A stretch of 64,000 nucleotides of DNA from Nocardioides speluncae. Its GTDB lineage: Bacteria > Actinomycetota > Actinomycetes > Propionibacteriales > Nocardioidaceae. This document shows positions 16,095-25,548 of the stretch, piece by piece. Every line of letters begins with the position of its first letter. The stretch's first letter is position 1. The translations under genes and the position numbers were made by a program. Below the pieces are notes generated by a model. That model was not told the origin of the DNA. It did not search any database and saw only the letters and a list, made by a program, of their open reading frames with translations. The stretch covers positions 86,723-150,722 of the forward strand of contig NZ_QEOO01000050.1 of NCBI RefSeq assembly GCF_003121585.1, read 5' to 3'.

Positions 16095-18167
16095 ATGACG
16101 ACCACCCGCAAACTCCTGCCCCTGATCCAGAGCGGGCCGCACGGCTCGCGGAGCTGGGCGACCTGCTACTACCGGTGCGGCAACGCCTGCGACCACCCGG
16201 AGCCCAACACCTCCGACAACACGCACGTTTCCACTTTGATCGAGGGCGCACTCGCTCGGCGTGCGCTCCTCCGCGGCGCGGCGGTCGGTGCCGGCGCGCT
16301 CGTCGTCGGTCACGCCGCGGTCGGGTCCGCGGCGGCCGCGCCTGGCCCGGACGTCGCCACTCGGGGCGGCGATCACGACGACTACGACGGCGGCGACAAC
16401 CCGGCCACGGGCCGGTGGACGCCGGTGGCGCCGAACGTGCGCGACGAGCTCAGCGTGCCGCACGGCTACGCGACCACCGTCGTCGCGTCCTGGGGCGACC
16501 CGGTCGTCGCGGGCGCGCCGGCGTTCGACGCGCTGAAGCAGACGCCGGAGTCCGCGGCGCTCCAGTTCGGCTACAACTGCGACTATGTCGGCATCCTGCC
16601 GCTGGACCGCAAGCACTCGCTGCTGGTGTGCAATCACGAGTACACCAACGAGGAGCTGATGTTCCCCGGCGACGGCTCGTACGACGCCGACACGATCCGC
16701 AAGATCGCGATCCAGTCGCACGGCATGTCGGTGCTGAAGATCAAGCGCCGCCGCAACGGTTCGTTCGAGGCCGTGCACCCGCGGGAGTCGGCGTACAACC
16801 GCCGGATCACCGGCACCACCAAGTTCAAGGTCGACGGCCCGGCGGCTGGCGACGCGCGGCTGAAGACCACGGCCGACCCGACCGGCTCCGAGGTGCTCGG
16901 CACCTTCAACAACTGCGCCGGCGGCCTGACGCCGTGGGGCACGGTGCTGTCCGGCGAGGAGAACTTCAACCAGTACTTCGAGTCCTCCACCGGCACGACG
17001 GACCCGCGGTACGCCGCCAGCTACAAGCGCTACGGCATCGCCGCGACGGCGGGCCGTGGCTGGGCGAAGGTCGACCCGCGCTTCGACCTGGGCAAGGAGC
17101 CGCACGAGCCCTTCCGCTTCGGCTGGATCGTCGAGATCGACCCCTACGACCGTCGTTCGACGCCGCGCAAGCACACGATGCTCGGCCGGTTCAAGCACGA
17201 GGGCGCCAACGTCGCGGTCGCCGACGACGGCCACGCCGTCGCCTACATGGGCGACGACGAGCGCGGCGACTACCTCTACAAGTTCGTGTCGAAGAACAAG
17301 GTCCGTCGCGGCGACTCGAGCTCGGCCAAGCGGCACAACATGACGCTGCTGACCGAGGGCACGCTGTACGTCGCGAAGCTCACCGGCGACGGCTCCGCCG
17401 ACGGCGAGTACGACGGCACCGGCGAGTGGATCAAGCTGACCACCGACAAGCAGTCGTTCGTGGACGGCATGAGCGTGGCCGACGTACTCATCGACACCCG
17501 GCTGGCCGCCGACAAGGTCGCCCCGACCAAGATGGACCGTCCCGAGGACGTCGACGTCAACCCGGCCAACGGCAAGATCTACGCCGCACTGACCAACAAC
17601 TCCAACCGGGGTACGACGCACCCGGTCGACGAGGCGAACCCGCTCGCAGAAAGCCACACCCGCGACCACCTCGACGGCCCGCTGGTCAAGAAGAGCGGCA
17701 ACCGCAACGGCTACGTGCTGGAGCTCACCGAGGACGGCGGCGACCACTCCGGCACCGCGTTCCGGTGGACGCTGCTGCTGGTGTGCGGCGACCCGGAGGC
17801 ACCGGAGACCTACTTCGCCGGCTTCCCGAAGGACAAGGTCAGCCCGATCAGCTGCCCGGACAACGTCGCGTTCGACTCGCGCGGCAACCTGTGGATCTCC
17901 ACCGACGGCAACGTCCTCGGCTCCAACGACGGCATCTTCCGGGTGCCGCTGAAGGGAAGCCGCCGGGGCCAGGTCCAGCAGTTCCTGAGCACGCCGGTCG
18001 CCGCCGAGGCGTGTGGTCCGTTCGTCAGCCACCGTGACGAGGCCGTCTGGGTCGCCGTCCAGCACCCGGGCGAGGCGACTGGCTCGACGTTCGACCAGCC
18101 GGTAAGCACCTGGCCGCACACGCACGACTTCCCGCGGCCGTCGGTGGCGGTGGCCTACCGCCGCTGA
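16095..18167 (+). CDS. phoX: PhoX-family (DUF839) alkaline phosphatase, Tat-exported
   Basis: A 690-residue secreted phosphatase. The N-terminus has the PhoX signature YYRCGNACDHPEPNTSDN (about residues 25-42), then the twin-arginine signal ARRALLRGAAVG with Arg55-Arg56, so the enzyme is exported folded. Later family features are GYNCDYVGILPL, NHEYTNEE, the NNCAGGLTPWGT segment with GEENFNQYF, and RPEDVDVNP with VYVAL-like strands near residue 480. PhoX enzymes use Ca and Fe and hydrolyse phosphomonoesters. The ATG at 16095 has GAGGGA upstream. A Pho-box-like repeat precedes it and a strong terminator follows, so it is probably a single-gene, phosphate-starvation unit. Confidence 0.9.
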   Translation: MTTTRKLLPLIQSGPHGSRSWATCYYRCGNACDHPEPNTSDNTHVSTLIEGALARRALLRGAAVGAGALVVGHAAVGSAAAAPGPDVATRGGDHDDYDGGDNPATGRWTPVAPNVRDELSVPHGYATTVVASWGDPVVAGAPAFDALKQTPESAALQFGYNCDYVGILPLDRKHSLLVCNHEYTNEELMFPGDGSYDADTIRKIAIQSHGMSVLKIKRRRNGSFEAVHPRESAYNRRITGTTKFKVDGPAAGDARLKTTADPTGSEVLGTFNNCAGGLTPWGTVLSGEENFNQYFESSTGTTDPRYAASYKRYGIAATAGRGWAKVDPRFDLGKEPHEPFRFGWIVEIDPYDRRSTPRKHTMLGRFKHEGANVAVADDGHAVAYMGDDERGDYLYKFVSKNKVRRGDSSSAKRHNMTLLTEGTLYVAKLTGDGSADGEYDGTGEWIKLTTDKQSFVDGMSVADVLIDTRLAADKVAPTKMDRPEDVDVNPANGKIYAALTNNSNRGTTHPVDEANPLAESHTRDHLDGPLVKKSGNRNGYVLELTEDGGDHSGTAFRWTLLLVCGDPEAPETYFAGFPKDKVSPISCPDNVAFDSRGNLWISTDGNVLGSNDGIFRVPLKGSRRGQVQQFLSTPVAAEACGPFVSHRDEAVWVAVQHPGEATGSTFDQPVSTWPHTHDFPRPSVAVAYRR

Positions 18168-18186
18168 CCGGCGAAAAACACAGACA

Positions 18187-18233
18187 GGACCGCGGCGCGG
18201 TGTGCGCGCGCCGCGGTCCGTCGGTGATTTTTG
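18187..18233 (+). terminator. Rho-independent terminator after phoX
   Basis: A perfect 13-base-pair stem (GGACCGCGGCGCG at 18187-18199 pairing with 18207-18219) with a 7-base loop, followed within 10 bases by GATTTTTG. This is the clearest intrinsic terminator in the window. Confidence 0.88.
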
Positions 18234-18300
18234 GGACACTCTTCACGTAGCTGAGGGGCCCTCGCTAGGGTCTCGGGAAACCGACTCGGAATGGGTGTGT

Positions 18301-19014
18301 ATGAGCTTCTTCGACTTCCTGAAGTCGACCACCAGGTACGCCGGCAGCAAGAGCGCGGTCGGGAGACTGGACCTGCGCCGCGAGTTCCTGGTTTCGCCGT
18401 ACCAGACCGAGATCAACGGAGCCCGGATCCTCGACCTGGCCTCCCACGACGGCCGCTGGTCCTACGCCCTGGCGGCCGCGGGAGCACGCGAGGTCGTGGG
18501 GATCGAGGCGCGCCCGGAGTTGATCGCACAGTTCGACGAGTACCCGCACGGCGAGGTCCGGGACCGAATCTCGTTCATCGAGGCCGACGTCTTCGATGAG
18601 CTTCCGGCGATGGTGGACCGCGGCGAGAAGTTCGAGGTGGTCGCGATCTACGGCCTCTACTACCACATCATGGATCACTACCGGCTGCTCAAGCTGGTGT
18701 CCCAGCTGAAGCCGAAGCTGGTGATCATCGACAGCGAGTTCGCCACCTACAAACAGCCCATGATCAAGCTGATGTACGAGGACACCGGCAAGTTCCTCAA
18801 CACGATCGCGCACGTCGACGGCCAGCAGCGCGCCCCGATCGGCATCCCGAGCCACGCGGCGATGGAGATGATGGCCGGCTCGCTCGGCTACACCGTCGAG
18901 TGGGCCAACTGGTACGACGTACCGCCGGAGAAGCGCAAGGGCCTGGGCGAGTACTACCGGGACCCGAAGGAAGTGGACCGGCGACGCGGAACCTGCGCCC
19001 TGCGCCCGGCGTAG
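18301..19014 (+). CDS. Class I SAM-dependent methyltransferase
   Basis: 237 residues with a Rossmann-type methyltransferase core. Motif I is ILDLASHDGRWSYALAAAGA (around residues 50-69), the acidic residue after strand 2 is in VVGIEARPEL, and FIEADVFDEL is motif II/III-like. The substrate is unknown; there is no signal peptide and no linked pathway gene. The ATG at 18301 begins a compact protein, although its ribosome site is weak; the GTG at 18295 is an alternative. It stands alone between the phoX terminator and the convergent polyprenyl synthase gene. Confidence 0.78.
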   Translation: MSFFDFLKSTTRYAGSKSAVGRLDLRREFLVSPYQTEINGARILDLASHDGRWSYALAAAGAREVVGIEARPELIAQFDEYPHGEVRDRISFIEADVFDELPAMVDRGEKFEVVAIYGLYYHIMDHYRLLKLVSQLKPKLVIIDSEFATYKQPMIKLMYEDTGKFLNTIAHVDGQQRAPIGIPSHAAMEMMAGSLGYTVEWANWYDVPPEKRKGLGEYYRDPKEVDRRRGTCALRPA

Positions 19015-19106
19015 AGAAGAGGCCGAGCGAAGCGAGCGCCTCCTCCGCGTCGGGCAGGAGCCGGGTCAACGTGCTCCCGCGTCGACACGGGCCGGGTCGG
19101 CGTGAG

Positions 19107-20126
19107 TTAGGCCGTGCGGGTGGCGACGACGTCGGCGAAGGCCTCGAGGGCCTGGCGGACACCGCCCTCGGGGAGTGCCGCCAGCAGGGCCTTGGCCTCG
19201 GCGGCGCGGGCGATGACGTAGGCACGGGCCTCGGCCATCGCGGGGTGCTTGCGGAGCAGAGCCAGAGTCTCGGCGTGCCGGGCGTCGTCGGTGAGGTCGC
19301 TGCCGAGCAGCTCAAGCAGGCGGGCGTCGGCGGGGTCGGTGGACCGCTGCGCCATCAGCACCGGCAGCGTCGGGACGCCCTCGCGGAGGTCGGTGCCGGG
19401 AGTCTTGCCGGACTCGTCGGAGTCCGAGCCGATGTCGAGGATGTCGTCGGAGAGCTGGAAGGCGATGCCGACGATCTCGGCGTACGCCGCGAGCGCCTCC
19501 TCGACCTCGCGCGAGGCGCCGCCGAAGCGGGCGCCGTACAGGGCGGAGGTGGCGATCAGGGAGCCGGTCTTGCCGGCGACCACGCGCAGGTAGTGCTCCA
19601 GCGGATCCGCGCCCTCCGCGGGCTTCACGGTCTCCAGGATCTGGCCCTCGACCAGCCGGGTGAAGGTCTGCGCCTGGATCCGGACCGCGTCCGCGCCGAG
19701 GTCGGCGGTGAGCTCGGAGGAGCGGGAGAAGAGCCAGTCGCCGGTGAGGATCGCGACCAGGTTGTCCCAGCGCGAGTGGGCTGACTCGGTGCCGCGGCGC
19801 ATGTCCGCCTCGTCCATCACGTCGTCGTGGTAGAGCGAGGCCAGGTGGGTCAGCTCGACCACGCAGGCGGCAGTGATCACGTCGTCGCTGTCGGCGCGGT
19901 CGCCGGCCTCGGCGGCCAGCAGCACCAGCAGCGGCCGGAACCGCTTGCCGCCGGCCTCCATCAGGTGTCGCGCCGCCTCGGTGACGAAGTCAGCCTCGCT
20001 CTGGATGTGGGCGTACAGCGCCTTCTCGACCACGTCCAGCCGAGCATTCAGCCTGGCCGCGAGCTCCTCATCATCGATGGGGAGGGCGAGGCCTGAGCTG
20101 GTCGGGCTGGCGGGTGAGGCGGTCAC
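19107..20126 (-). CDS. Long-chain polyprenyl diphosphate synthase (menaquinone side chain)
   Basis: A 339-residue all-helical prenyltransferase. The first Asp-rich motif DDVMD is at 101-105, preceded by GGKRFRP at 59-65, and the second, DDILD, is at 227-231, with GKTGSL and FQLSDD in between. The residues just before the first motif (SLYH) are small/aromatic as in long-chain synthases; product length (hepta-, octa- or nonaprenyl) cannot be fixed by eye. The GTG start overlaps the nuoN stop by four bases, so it is the last gene of the nuo operon. The product is presumably the side chain for the menaquinone that complex I reduces. Confidence 0.9.
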   Translation of the reverse strand: MTASPASPTSSGLALPIDDEELAARLNARLDVVEKALYAHIQSEADFVTEAARHLMEAGGKRFRPLLVLLAAEAGDRADSDDVITAACVVELTHLASLYHDDVMDEADMRRGTESAHSRWDNLVAILTGDWLFSRSSELTADLGADAVRIQAQTFTRLVEGQILETVKPAEGADPLEHYLRVVAGKTGSLIATSALYGARFGGASREVEEALAAYAEIVGIAFQLSDDILDIGSDSDESGKTPGTDLREGVPTLPVLMAQRSTDPADARLLELLGSDLTDDARHAETLALLRKHPAMAEARAYVIARAAEAKALLAALPEGGVRQALEAFADVVATRTA

Positions 20127-21727
20127 CTGATGAATTCTCCCGCATTGGCTGCCATCTCCAGCACCGGCCCCGGGAGTACGCCGAGCAGCACGGTCACACC
20201 GACGCCCATCGCGATCGCCGTCGCGGTCAGCACCGACGGCATGGTGACCGCCGGCGCCTCGCCCGGCGCGGGCTCGGTGAAGTACATCAGCACGATCACC
20301 CGGATGTAGAAGAACGCCGCCACCACACTGCTCAGCGCCGCCGCCACCACGACCGGCCAGGCGCCCGCGGACATCGCGGCGGAGAAGACCGCCCACTTGC
20401 CGGTGAAGCCGGAGGTCAGCGGGATGCCGGCGAGGCCGAGCAGGAACAGCGCGAAGATGCCGGCCACAACCGGCGACTCCTTGCCGAGCCCTGCCCAGCG
20501 CTTCAGGTTGGTCACCTCGCCGCTGGCGTCGCGCACCAGCGAGACGACCGCGAACGAGCCGATCGTCAGGAAGCCGTAGGTGACCAGGTAGAAGAGCACC
20601 GCCTGGGTGGAGGTGATCTGGCCGGGCGTGATGTCGCCGGTGGCCCGGAGGCCGAGGACGCCGGTGAGCAGGAACCCGGTGTGCGCCACCGAGGAGTAGG
20701 CCAGCATCCGCTTCACGTCGGTCTGCGCGACCGCGAGGATCACGCCGACCACCATCGACAGGATCGCAAGCGCCCACAGCAGCGGCGACCAGTTCCAGCG
20801 CTCGTTGCCGAACGCGACGTAGAAGAGCCGGAGCAGCGCACCGAAGGCCGCCACCTTGGTGGCCGCCGCCATGAACGCGGTGACCGCGGTCGGGGCGCCC
20901 TGGTAGACGTCCGGCGTCCAGGCCTGGAACGGCGCCGCGCCGACCTTGAACAGCAGCCCGACGGAGAGCAGGCCGATGCCGGTCAGCAGCAGCGCGTGAT
21001 TGCCAGTGGAGTTGGCGATGGCGTCGTTGATACCGCCGAAGTCCATGGTCCCGGCGTACCCGTAGACCAGCGCCAGGCCGTAGAGGAAGAACCCGGAGGA
21101 GAACGCGCCGAGCAGGAAGTACTTCAGCGCCGCCTCCTGGCTCAGCAGCCGGCGCCGACGGGCCAGGCCGCAGAGCAGGTAGAGCGGCAGCGACAGCACC
21201 TCGAGCGCGACGAACAGCGTCAGCAGGTCGTTCGAGGCCGGGAACAGCATCATGCCGCCGACCGCGAACAGCATCAGCGGGAAGACCTCGGTGTGGTCCA
21301 GCCCGCGGGTCGACGCCTGCCGCTCGGCCTCGGTGCCGGGGATCGCGGCGGCCTGGCCGGCGAAGGCCGACACCCCGCCTTCGAGCTGGCGCTCGGCGAA
21401 CAGCAGGATCCCGGCGAACGCCAGGGCGAGGATCAGCCCCCACAGGAAGACCGTCGGCCCGTCGACCGCGATCGCGCCCTCGGCCGCGAGGATGCCGCGG
21501 CCGGCGCCGTCCTCGATCTCGGGCAGGTCGAGCGCGATGAGGATGACGCCGACGAAGGCGACCACGACGGCGGCGATCGACATCAGTGCCTGCACCGGAT
21601 AGCGCAGCTTCCGCGGCAGGAACGCCTCGACGAGTACGCCGGCGCACGCGGCACCGAAGATCAGCAGCAGCGGCCAGAGCTCGGCGTACTCGATCGACGG
21701 CTTGACGAAGTCCGGTACCTCGTTCAC
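20123..21727 (-). CDS. nuoN: NADH-quinone oxidoreductase subunit N
   Basis: 534 residues, an antiporter-like membrane subunit of complex I with about 14 membrane helices. The conserved Glu-bearing helix (FVALEVLSLPLYLLCG) and the Lys-bearing helices (LLFKVGAAPFQAWTPDVYQGAP; VKRMLAYSSVAHTGF) of the proton channel are present. It overlaps nuoM upstream and the prenyl synthase downstream by four bases each. Confidence 0.96.
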   Translation of the reverse strand: MNEVPDFVKPSIEYAELWPLLLIFGAACAGVLVEAFLPRKLRYPVQALMSIAAVVVAFVGVILIALDLPEIEDGAGRGILAAEGAIAVDGPTVFLWGLILALAFAGILLFAERQLEGGVSAFAGQAAAIPGTEAERQASTRGLDHTEVFPLMLFAVGGMMLFPASNDLLTLFVALEVLSLPLYLLCGLARRRRLLSQEAALKYFLLGAFSSGFFLYGLALVYGYAGTMDFGGINDAIANSTGNHALLLTGIGLLSVGLLFKVGAAPFQAWTPDVYQGAPTAVTAFMAAATKVAAFGALLRLFYVAFGNERWNWSPLLWALAILSMVVGVILAVAQTDVKRMLAYSSVAHTGFLLTGVLGLRATGDITPGQITSTQAVLFYLVTYGFLTIGSFAVVSLVRDASGEVTNLKRWAGLGKESPVVAGIFALFLLGLAGIPLTSGFTGKWAVFSAAMSAGAWPVVVAAALSSVVAAFFYIRVIVLMYFTEPAPGEAPAVTMPSVLTATAIAMGVGVTVLLGVLPGPVLEMAANAGEFIR

Positions 21728-23283
21728 TTGTGGGCCTCCTCAGCAGGCACGTCGGAGACGGCGGGCGGCGGATCGACCACGCCGACCCGCTCCATCGTCT
21801 GGTCGACCACGGGGTTGATCACGTCCAGCAGCGGCTGCGGGAAGAAGCCGAACAGCACCATCGCGACCACCACCGGGCCGACCGCGGCGATCTCGCGGAT
21901 CGACAGGTCGGGCATCGTGGCCACGTCGTCGGGCGTCGGGCCGGTCATCGTGCGCTGGTACATCAGCAGCACGTAGACGGCCGCCAGGACGATGCCGGTG
22001 ACGGCGAGCGCGCCGACGTACCAGCCGTAGTCGAAGGAGCCGACCAGGACCAGGAACTCCGACACGAACGGCGACAGGCCGGGCAGGCCGAGCGTCGCCA
22101 GACCGGAGACCAGGAACAGCCCGGCCAGGATCGGCGCGGCCTTCTCGACGCCGGTCGTGGCGCTGATCGACGCGGTCCCGCGGCGCCGGACCAGGTAACC
22201 GGCGACCAGGAAGAGACCGGTCGTGGCCAGGCCGTGGTTGACCATGTAGAGGATCGCGCCGGCGGTGCCGTGCGAGTTCAGCACGAAGATGCCGAGCACG
22301 ATGAAGCCGAAGTGGCTCAGCGAGGTCAGGCCGATCAGCCGCATCATGTCGTCCTGGCCGATCGCGACCAGCGCGCCGTAGATGATGCTGATCACCGCGA
22401 GCGTGACCACGAGCGGCGTTGCCCATTCGCTGGCCTCGGGGAAGAGCTCGAGGCAGAAGCGGAGCATGCCGTAGGTGCCGATCTTGTCCAGGATGCAGAC
22501 CAGCAGCACGTTGGTGCCGGGCGTCGCCGACGCGGTCGTGTCGGCCAGCCAGGTGTGCACCGGGAACAGCGGACACTTGATCGCGAACGCGATGAAGAAG
22601 CCGACGAACAGCCAGCGCCCGGTCCAGGTGTCCAGCGACAGCTGGGACAGGTCCGAGATCAGGTACGACGGGTTCCCGGCGTCCGCGGCGACGGCGTACA
22701 GGCCGACCACCGAGGCCAGCATGATCAGGCCGCCGGCCAGCATGTAGATGAGGAACTTCACCGCCGCGCGGGAGCGCTCCTTGCCGCGGCCGAAGCCGCC
22801 GACCAGGAAGTACGCCGGGATCAGCGTGGCCTCGAAGACGACGTAGAACAGCAGCACGTCGGTCGCGGTGAAGACCGCGAGCGCGAGGCCCTCCAGGATC
22901 AGCACCCAGGCGAAGAAGACATTGGTGGGCCGGTCGTCGGCGTCCGGCCAGGACGCCAGGATCACGATCGGCACCAGCACCGTGGTCAGCCCGACCATGG
23001 TCACGCCGAGGCCGTCGACACCGAGCGCGTAGTGGGCGCCGAACGCCTTGATCCACTCGTGGGTCTCGGTGAACTGCATGCCGCCGTCGGCGTCGTACTG
23101 CAGGATCATCGCGACCGCGACGCCGAGGGTCAGCACCGACACGCTCAGCGCAACTTGTTTCGGCAGCTCAGCACTGCGCTGATTGCTCGCTTCGCTCGCA
23201 GGGGTCCGCGGCAGGAAGGCCAGCGCCACCCCACCCAGGATCGGGAGCAGGATCAGCGTGGTCAGCCAAGGGAAGTCGCTCAT
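21724..23283 (-). CDS. nuoM: NADH-quinone oxidoreductase subunit M
   Basis: 519 residues, an antiporter-like proton-pumping subunit. Channel residues appear in YVVFEATLIPAYFLVGG (Glu), AIKCPLFPVHTWLADTTAS (Lys) and MMRLIGLTSLSHFGFI. A polar stretch at about residues 27-42 (TPASEASNQRSAELPKQ), between the first two helices, is encoded by sequence that matches a small repeat also found at 19024-19038. Stops and starts overlap with nuoL and nuoN. Confidence 0.96.
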   Translation of the reverse strand: MSDFPWLTTLILLPILGGVALAFLPRTPASEASNQRSAELPKQVALSVSVLTLGVAVAMILQYDADGGMQFTETHEWIKAFGAHYALGVDGLGVTMVGLTTVLVPIVILASWPDADDRPTNVFFAWVLILEGLALAVFTATDVLLFYVVFEATLIPAYFLVGGFGRGKERSRAAVKFLIYMLAGGLIMLASVVGLYAVAADAGNPSYLISDLSQLSLDTWTGRWLFVGFFIAFAIKCPLFPVHTWLADTTASATPGTNVLLVCILDKIGTYGMLRFCLELFPEASEWATPLVVTLAVISIIYGALVAIGQDDMMRLIGLTSLSHFGFIVLGIFVLNSHGTAGAILYMVNHGLATTGLFLVAGYLVRRRGTASISATTGVEKAAPILAGLFLVSGLATLGLPGLSPFVSEFLVLVGSFDYGWYVGALAVTGIVLAAVYVLLMYQRTMTGPTPDDVATMPDLSIREIAAVGPVVVAMVLFGFFPQPLLDVINPVVDQTMERVGVVDPPPAVSDVPAEEAHK

Positions 23284-25235
23284 GCGAAGTTCACCGCCAG
23301 CAGGGCCAGTACGACGAGCAGGGCGCCGCCGAACACGGACAGGGCATAAGACCGGACGAAGCCGTTCTGGACTCGCCGGAACACGTTGGCGAACCCGCCG
23401 GTGGTGGCGCTGCCGCCCTCGACCAGGCCATCGACCACGGTTCTGTCGAAGACCGCCAGGCCCTTGACCAGGGCGCCGGTCGGCTGCACCACGAGGGTGT
23501 CGTTGATGTCGTCCATGTAGATGTCGGCGCGCGCGGCCTTGGTCGCGAACGACACGTCCTGGGGCGCCTCGCGCGGGATCTCGTCGGGCACCTGGAACAC
23601 CAGCCAGGCCACCGCGACCCCGACCGCCACCACGGCGACCACGATGCCGCTGAACACGATCGGCGGCACGAACAGCTCGTGATGCTCGGCGTGGCCGACC
23701 ACCGGGGTCAGCCAGTCGACGATCCAGTCACCGGCCAGCAGCACGCCGCCGAGCACCGACAGCGCGGCGAGGACGACCAGCGGGCCGGTCATTACCGCGG
23801 GCGACTCGTGCGGGTGTACGTCGTCGGCCCACCGCTTCTTGGTGAAGAAGGTCAGCAGCATCAGCCGGGTCATGTAGAACGCGGTGATGCCGGCACCGAG
23901 CAGCGCACACAGGCCGATCACCCAGTTGTCGGCCCACGCGGCCTCGATGATCTTGTCCTTGGACCAGAACCCGGAGAAGCCCGGGAAGCCGATGATCGCG
24001 AGGTAGCCCATCGCGAAGGTCAGGAAGGTGACCGGGACCATCTTCTGCAGCGCGCCGTAGTGGCGCATGTCGACGTCGTCGTTCATCGCGTGCATCACCG
24101 AGCCGGCGCCCAGGAACATGTTGGCCTTGAAGAAGCCGTGGGTCAGCAGGTGGAAGATCGCGAACGGGTAGCCGACCACGCCGAGGCCCGCGGCCAGGTG
24201 CATGTAGCCGATCTGGCTCATCGTCGACCCAGCGAGCGCCTTCTTGATGTCGTCCTTCGCGCACCCGATCACCGCGCCCCACAGCAGGGTGACGGTGCCG
24301 ACGATGACCACCACGGTCTGCGCGGTCGGCGCGTACTCGAAGACGAAGTTGGAGCGGACGATCAGGTAGACGCCGGCGGTGACCATGGTCGCGGCGTGGA
24401 TCAGCGCCGACACCGGGGTCGGGCCCTCCATCGCGTCCAGCAGCCAGGCCTGCAGCGGCACCTGGGCGGACTTGCCGCAGGCGCCGAGGAGCAGCAGCAG
24501 GCCGATGATCGTCATCCGGTCCTCGCTGGCATTGCCGGCCGCCTCGCTGATGCCGGCGAACGCCGTCGTACCGAAGCTGACGAACATCAGCATGATCGCC
24601 AGCGACATGCCGAGGTCGCCGACCCGGTTCATCACGAACGCCTTCACGCCCGCGGCGGCCGCGGTCGGCTTGTGCTGCCAGAAGCTGATCAGCAGGTACG
24701 ACGCCAGGCCGACGCCCTCCCAGCCGAGGAACAGGCCGAGGTAGTTGGCCGACATCACCAGCATCAGCATCGCGGCGACGAACAGGTTGAGGTAGCCGAA
24801 GAACCGGCGGCGGCGCGCGTCATGGGCCATGTAGCCGACCGAGTAGAGGTGGATCAGCCCGCCGACGCCGGTGATCAGCAGCATGAACAACGCCGACAGC
24901 GGGTCGTAGAGCAGGTCCATCCCGACCTCGAACCTGCCGGTGTCGATCCAGGTGTAGAGGTGCTGGCCGACCTGCCGCTCGCCCTCGTCGCGGCCCATCA
25001 GCGCGGCGAGCAGCACGCAGCTGAGCACGAACGACGCGGCCGGCGCGGCCACGCCGAGCCAGTGCCCCCACGAGTCGGTACGCCGGCCGCCGAGCAGCAG
25101 GATCGCGGCGCTGGCCAGCGGCAGCGCGATCACCAGCCAGAGCAGGCTGAAGACGCCGTCCGCCTCGGTCGGGGCAACCACCGGGACATGTACTTCGGAC
25201 GCGGCCGTCACCAGGGACGCGGTCATTGAGGTCAT
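23280..25235 (-). CDS. nuoL: NADH-quinone oxidoreductase subunit L
   Basis: 651 residues, the distal antiporter-like subunit with the long lateral helix at its C-terminus. Typical segments are FLGWEGVGLASYLLISFW (Glu helix), GACGKSAQVPLQAWLLDAMEGPTPVSALIHAATMV in two parts at about residues 235-270 (Lys helix), and KKALAGSTMSQIGY. The start is the ATG at 25235, 13 bases after the nuoK stop. The N-terminus is about 30 residues longer than in E. coli. Confidence 0.96.
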   Translation of the reverse strand: MTSMTASLVTAASEVHVPVVAPTEADGVFSLLWLVIALPLASAAILLLGGRRTDSWGHWLGVAAPAASFVLSCVLLAALMGRDEGERQVGQHLYTWIDTGRFEVGMDLLYDPLSALFMLLITGVGGLIHLYSVGYMAHDARRRRFFGYLNLFVAAMLMLVMSANYLGLFLGWEGVGLASYLLISFWQHKPTAAAAGVKAFVMNRVGDLGMSLAIMLMFVSFGTTAFAGISEAAGNASEDRMTIIGLLLLLGACGKSAQVPLQAWLLDAMEGPTPVSALIHAATMVTAGVYLIVRSNFVFEYAPTAQTVVVIVGTVTLLWGAVIGCAKDDIKKALAGSTMSQIGYMHLAAGLGVVGYPFAIFHLLTHGFFKANMFLGAGSVMHAMNDDVDMRHYGALQKMVPVTFLTFAMGYLAIIGFPGFSGFWSKDKIIEAAWADNWVIGLCALLGAGITAFYMTRLMLLTFFTKKRWADDVHPHESPAVMTGPLVVLAALSVLGGVLLAGDWIVDWLTPVVGHAEHHELFVPPIVFSGIVVAVVAVGVAVAWLVFQVPDEIPREAPQDVSFATKAARADIYMDDINDTLVVQPTGALVKGLAVFDRTVVDGLVEGGSATTGGFANVFRRVQNGFVRSYALSVFGGALLVVLALLAVNFA

Positions 25236-25248
25236 GTGGGTCTCTTCC

Positions 25249-25548
25249 TCAGTACTTCAGGAGGCTGGCGTCGTCGACGGAGGCCGAGCGCCGGGTCCGG
25301 AAGATGGTCATGATGATCGCGAGCCCGACCACGACCTCGGCCGCGGCCACGACCATGACGAAGAACGCCGCGATCTGGCCGTCGAGGTTGCCGTGCTGCT
25401 TGGCGAAGGTCACCAGTGCGAGGTTGCTGGCGTTGAGCATCAGCTCCACGCACATGAACACCACGATCGCGTTGCGCCGGGTCAGCACGCCCACGCAGCC
25501 GATGGTGAACAGGATCGCGGAGAGGATGATGTACGGCTCGGTGTTCAC
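25249..25548 (-). CDS. nuoK: NADH-quinone oxidoreductase subunit K
   Basis: 99 residues with three membrane helices, the normal length. The conserved glutamates of the E-channel lie in VFMCVELMLNASNL and AAAEVVVGLAI. The ATG overlaps the nuoJ stop by four bases. Confidence 0.96.
   Translation of the reverse strand: MNTEPYIILSAILFTIGCVGVLTRRNAIVVFMCVELMLNASNLALVTFAKQHGNLDGQIAAFFVMVVAAAEVVVGLAIIMTIFRTRRSASVDDASLLKY

Noticed and set aside
19107..21647. A continuous 846-residue minus-strand frame that would fuse sequence antisense to nothing known with the prenyl synthase
   Set aside because: The upstream part is a frame-shifted reading of nuoN; the prenyl synthase has a good GTG start overlapping the nuoN stop.
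20114..21976. Long plus-strand open frames opposite nuoN and nuoM
   Set aside because: Low-complexity, His/Arg/Asp/Gln-rich translation without any domain; the complement encodes clear complex I subunits.
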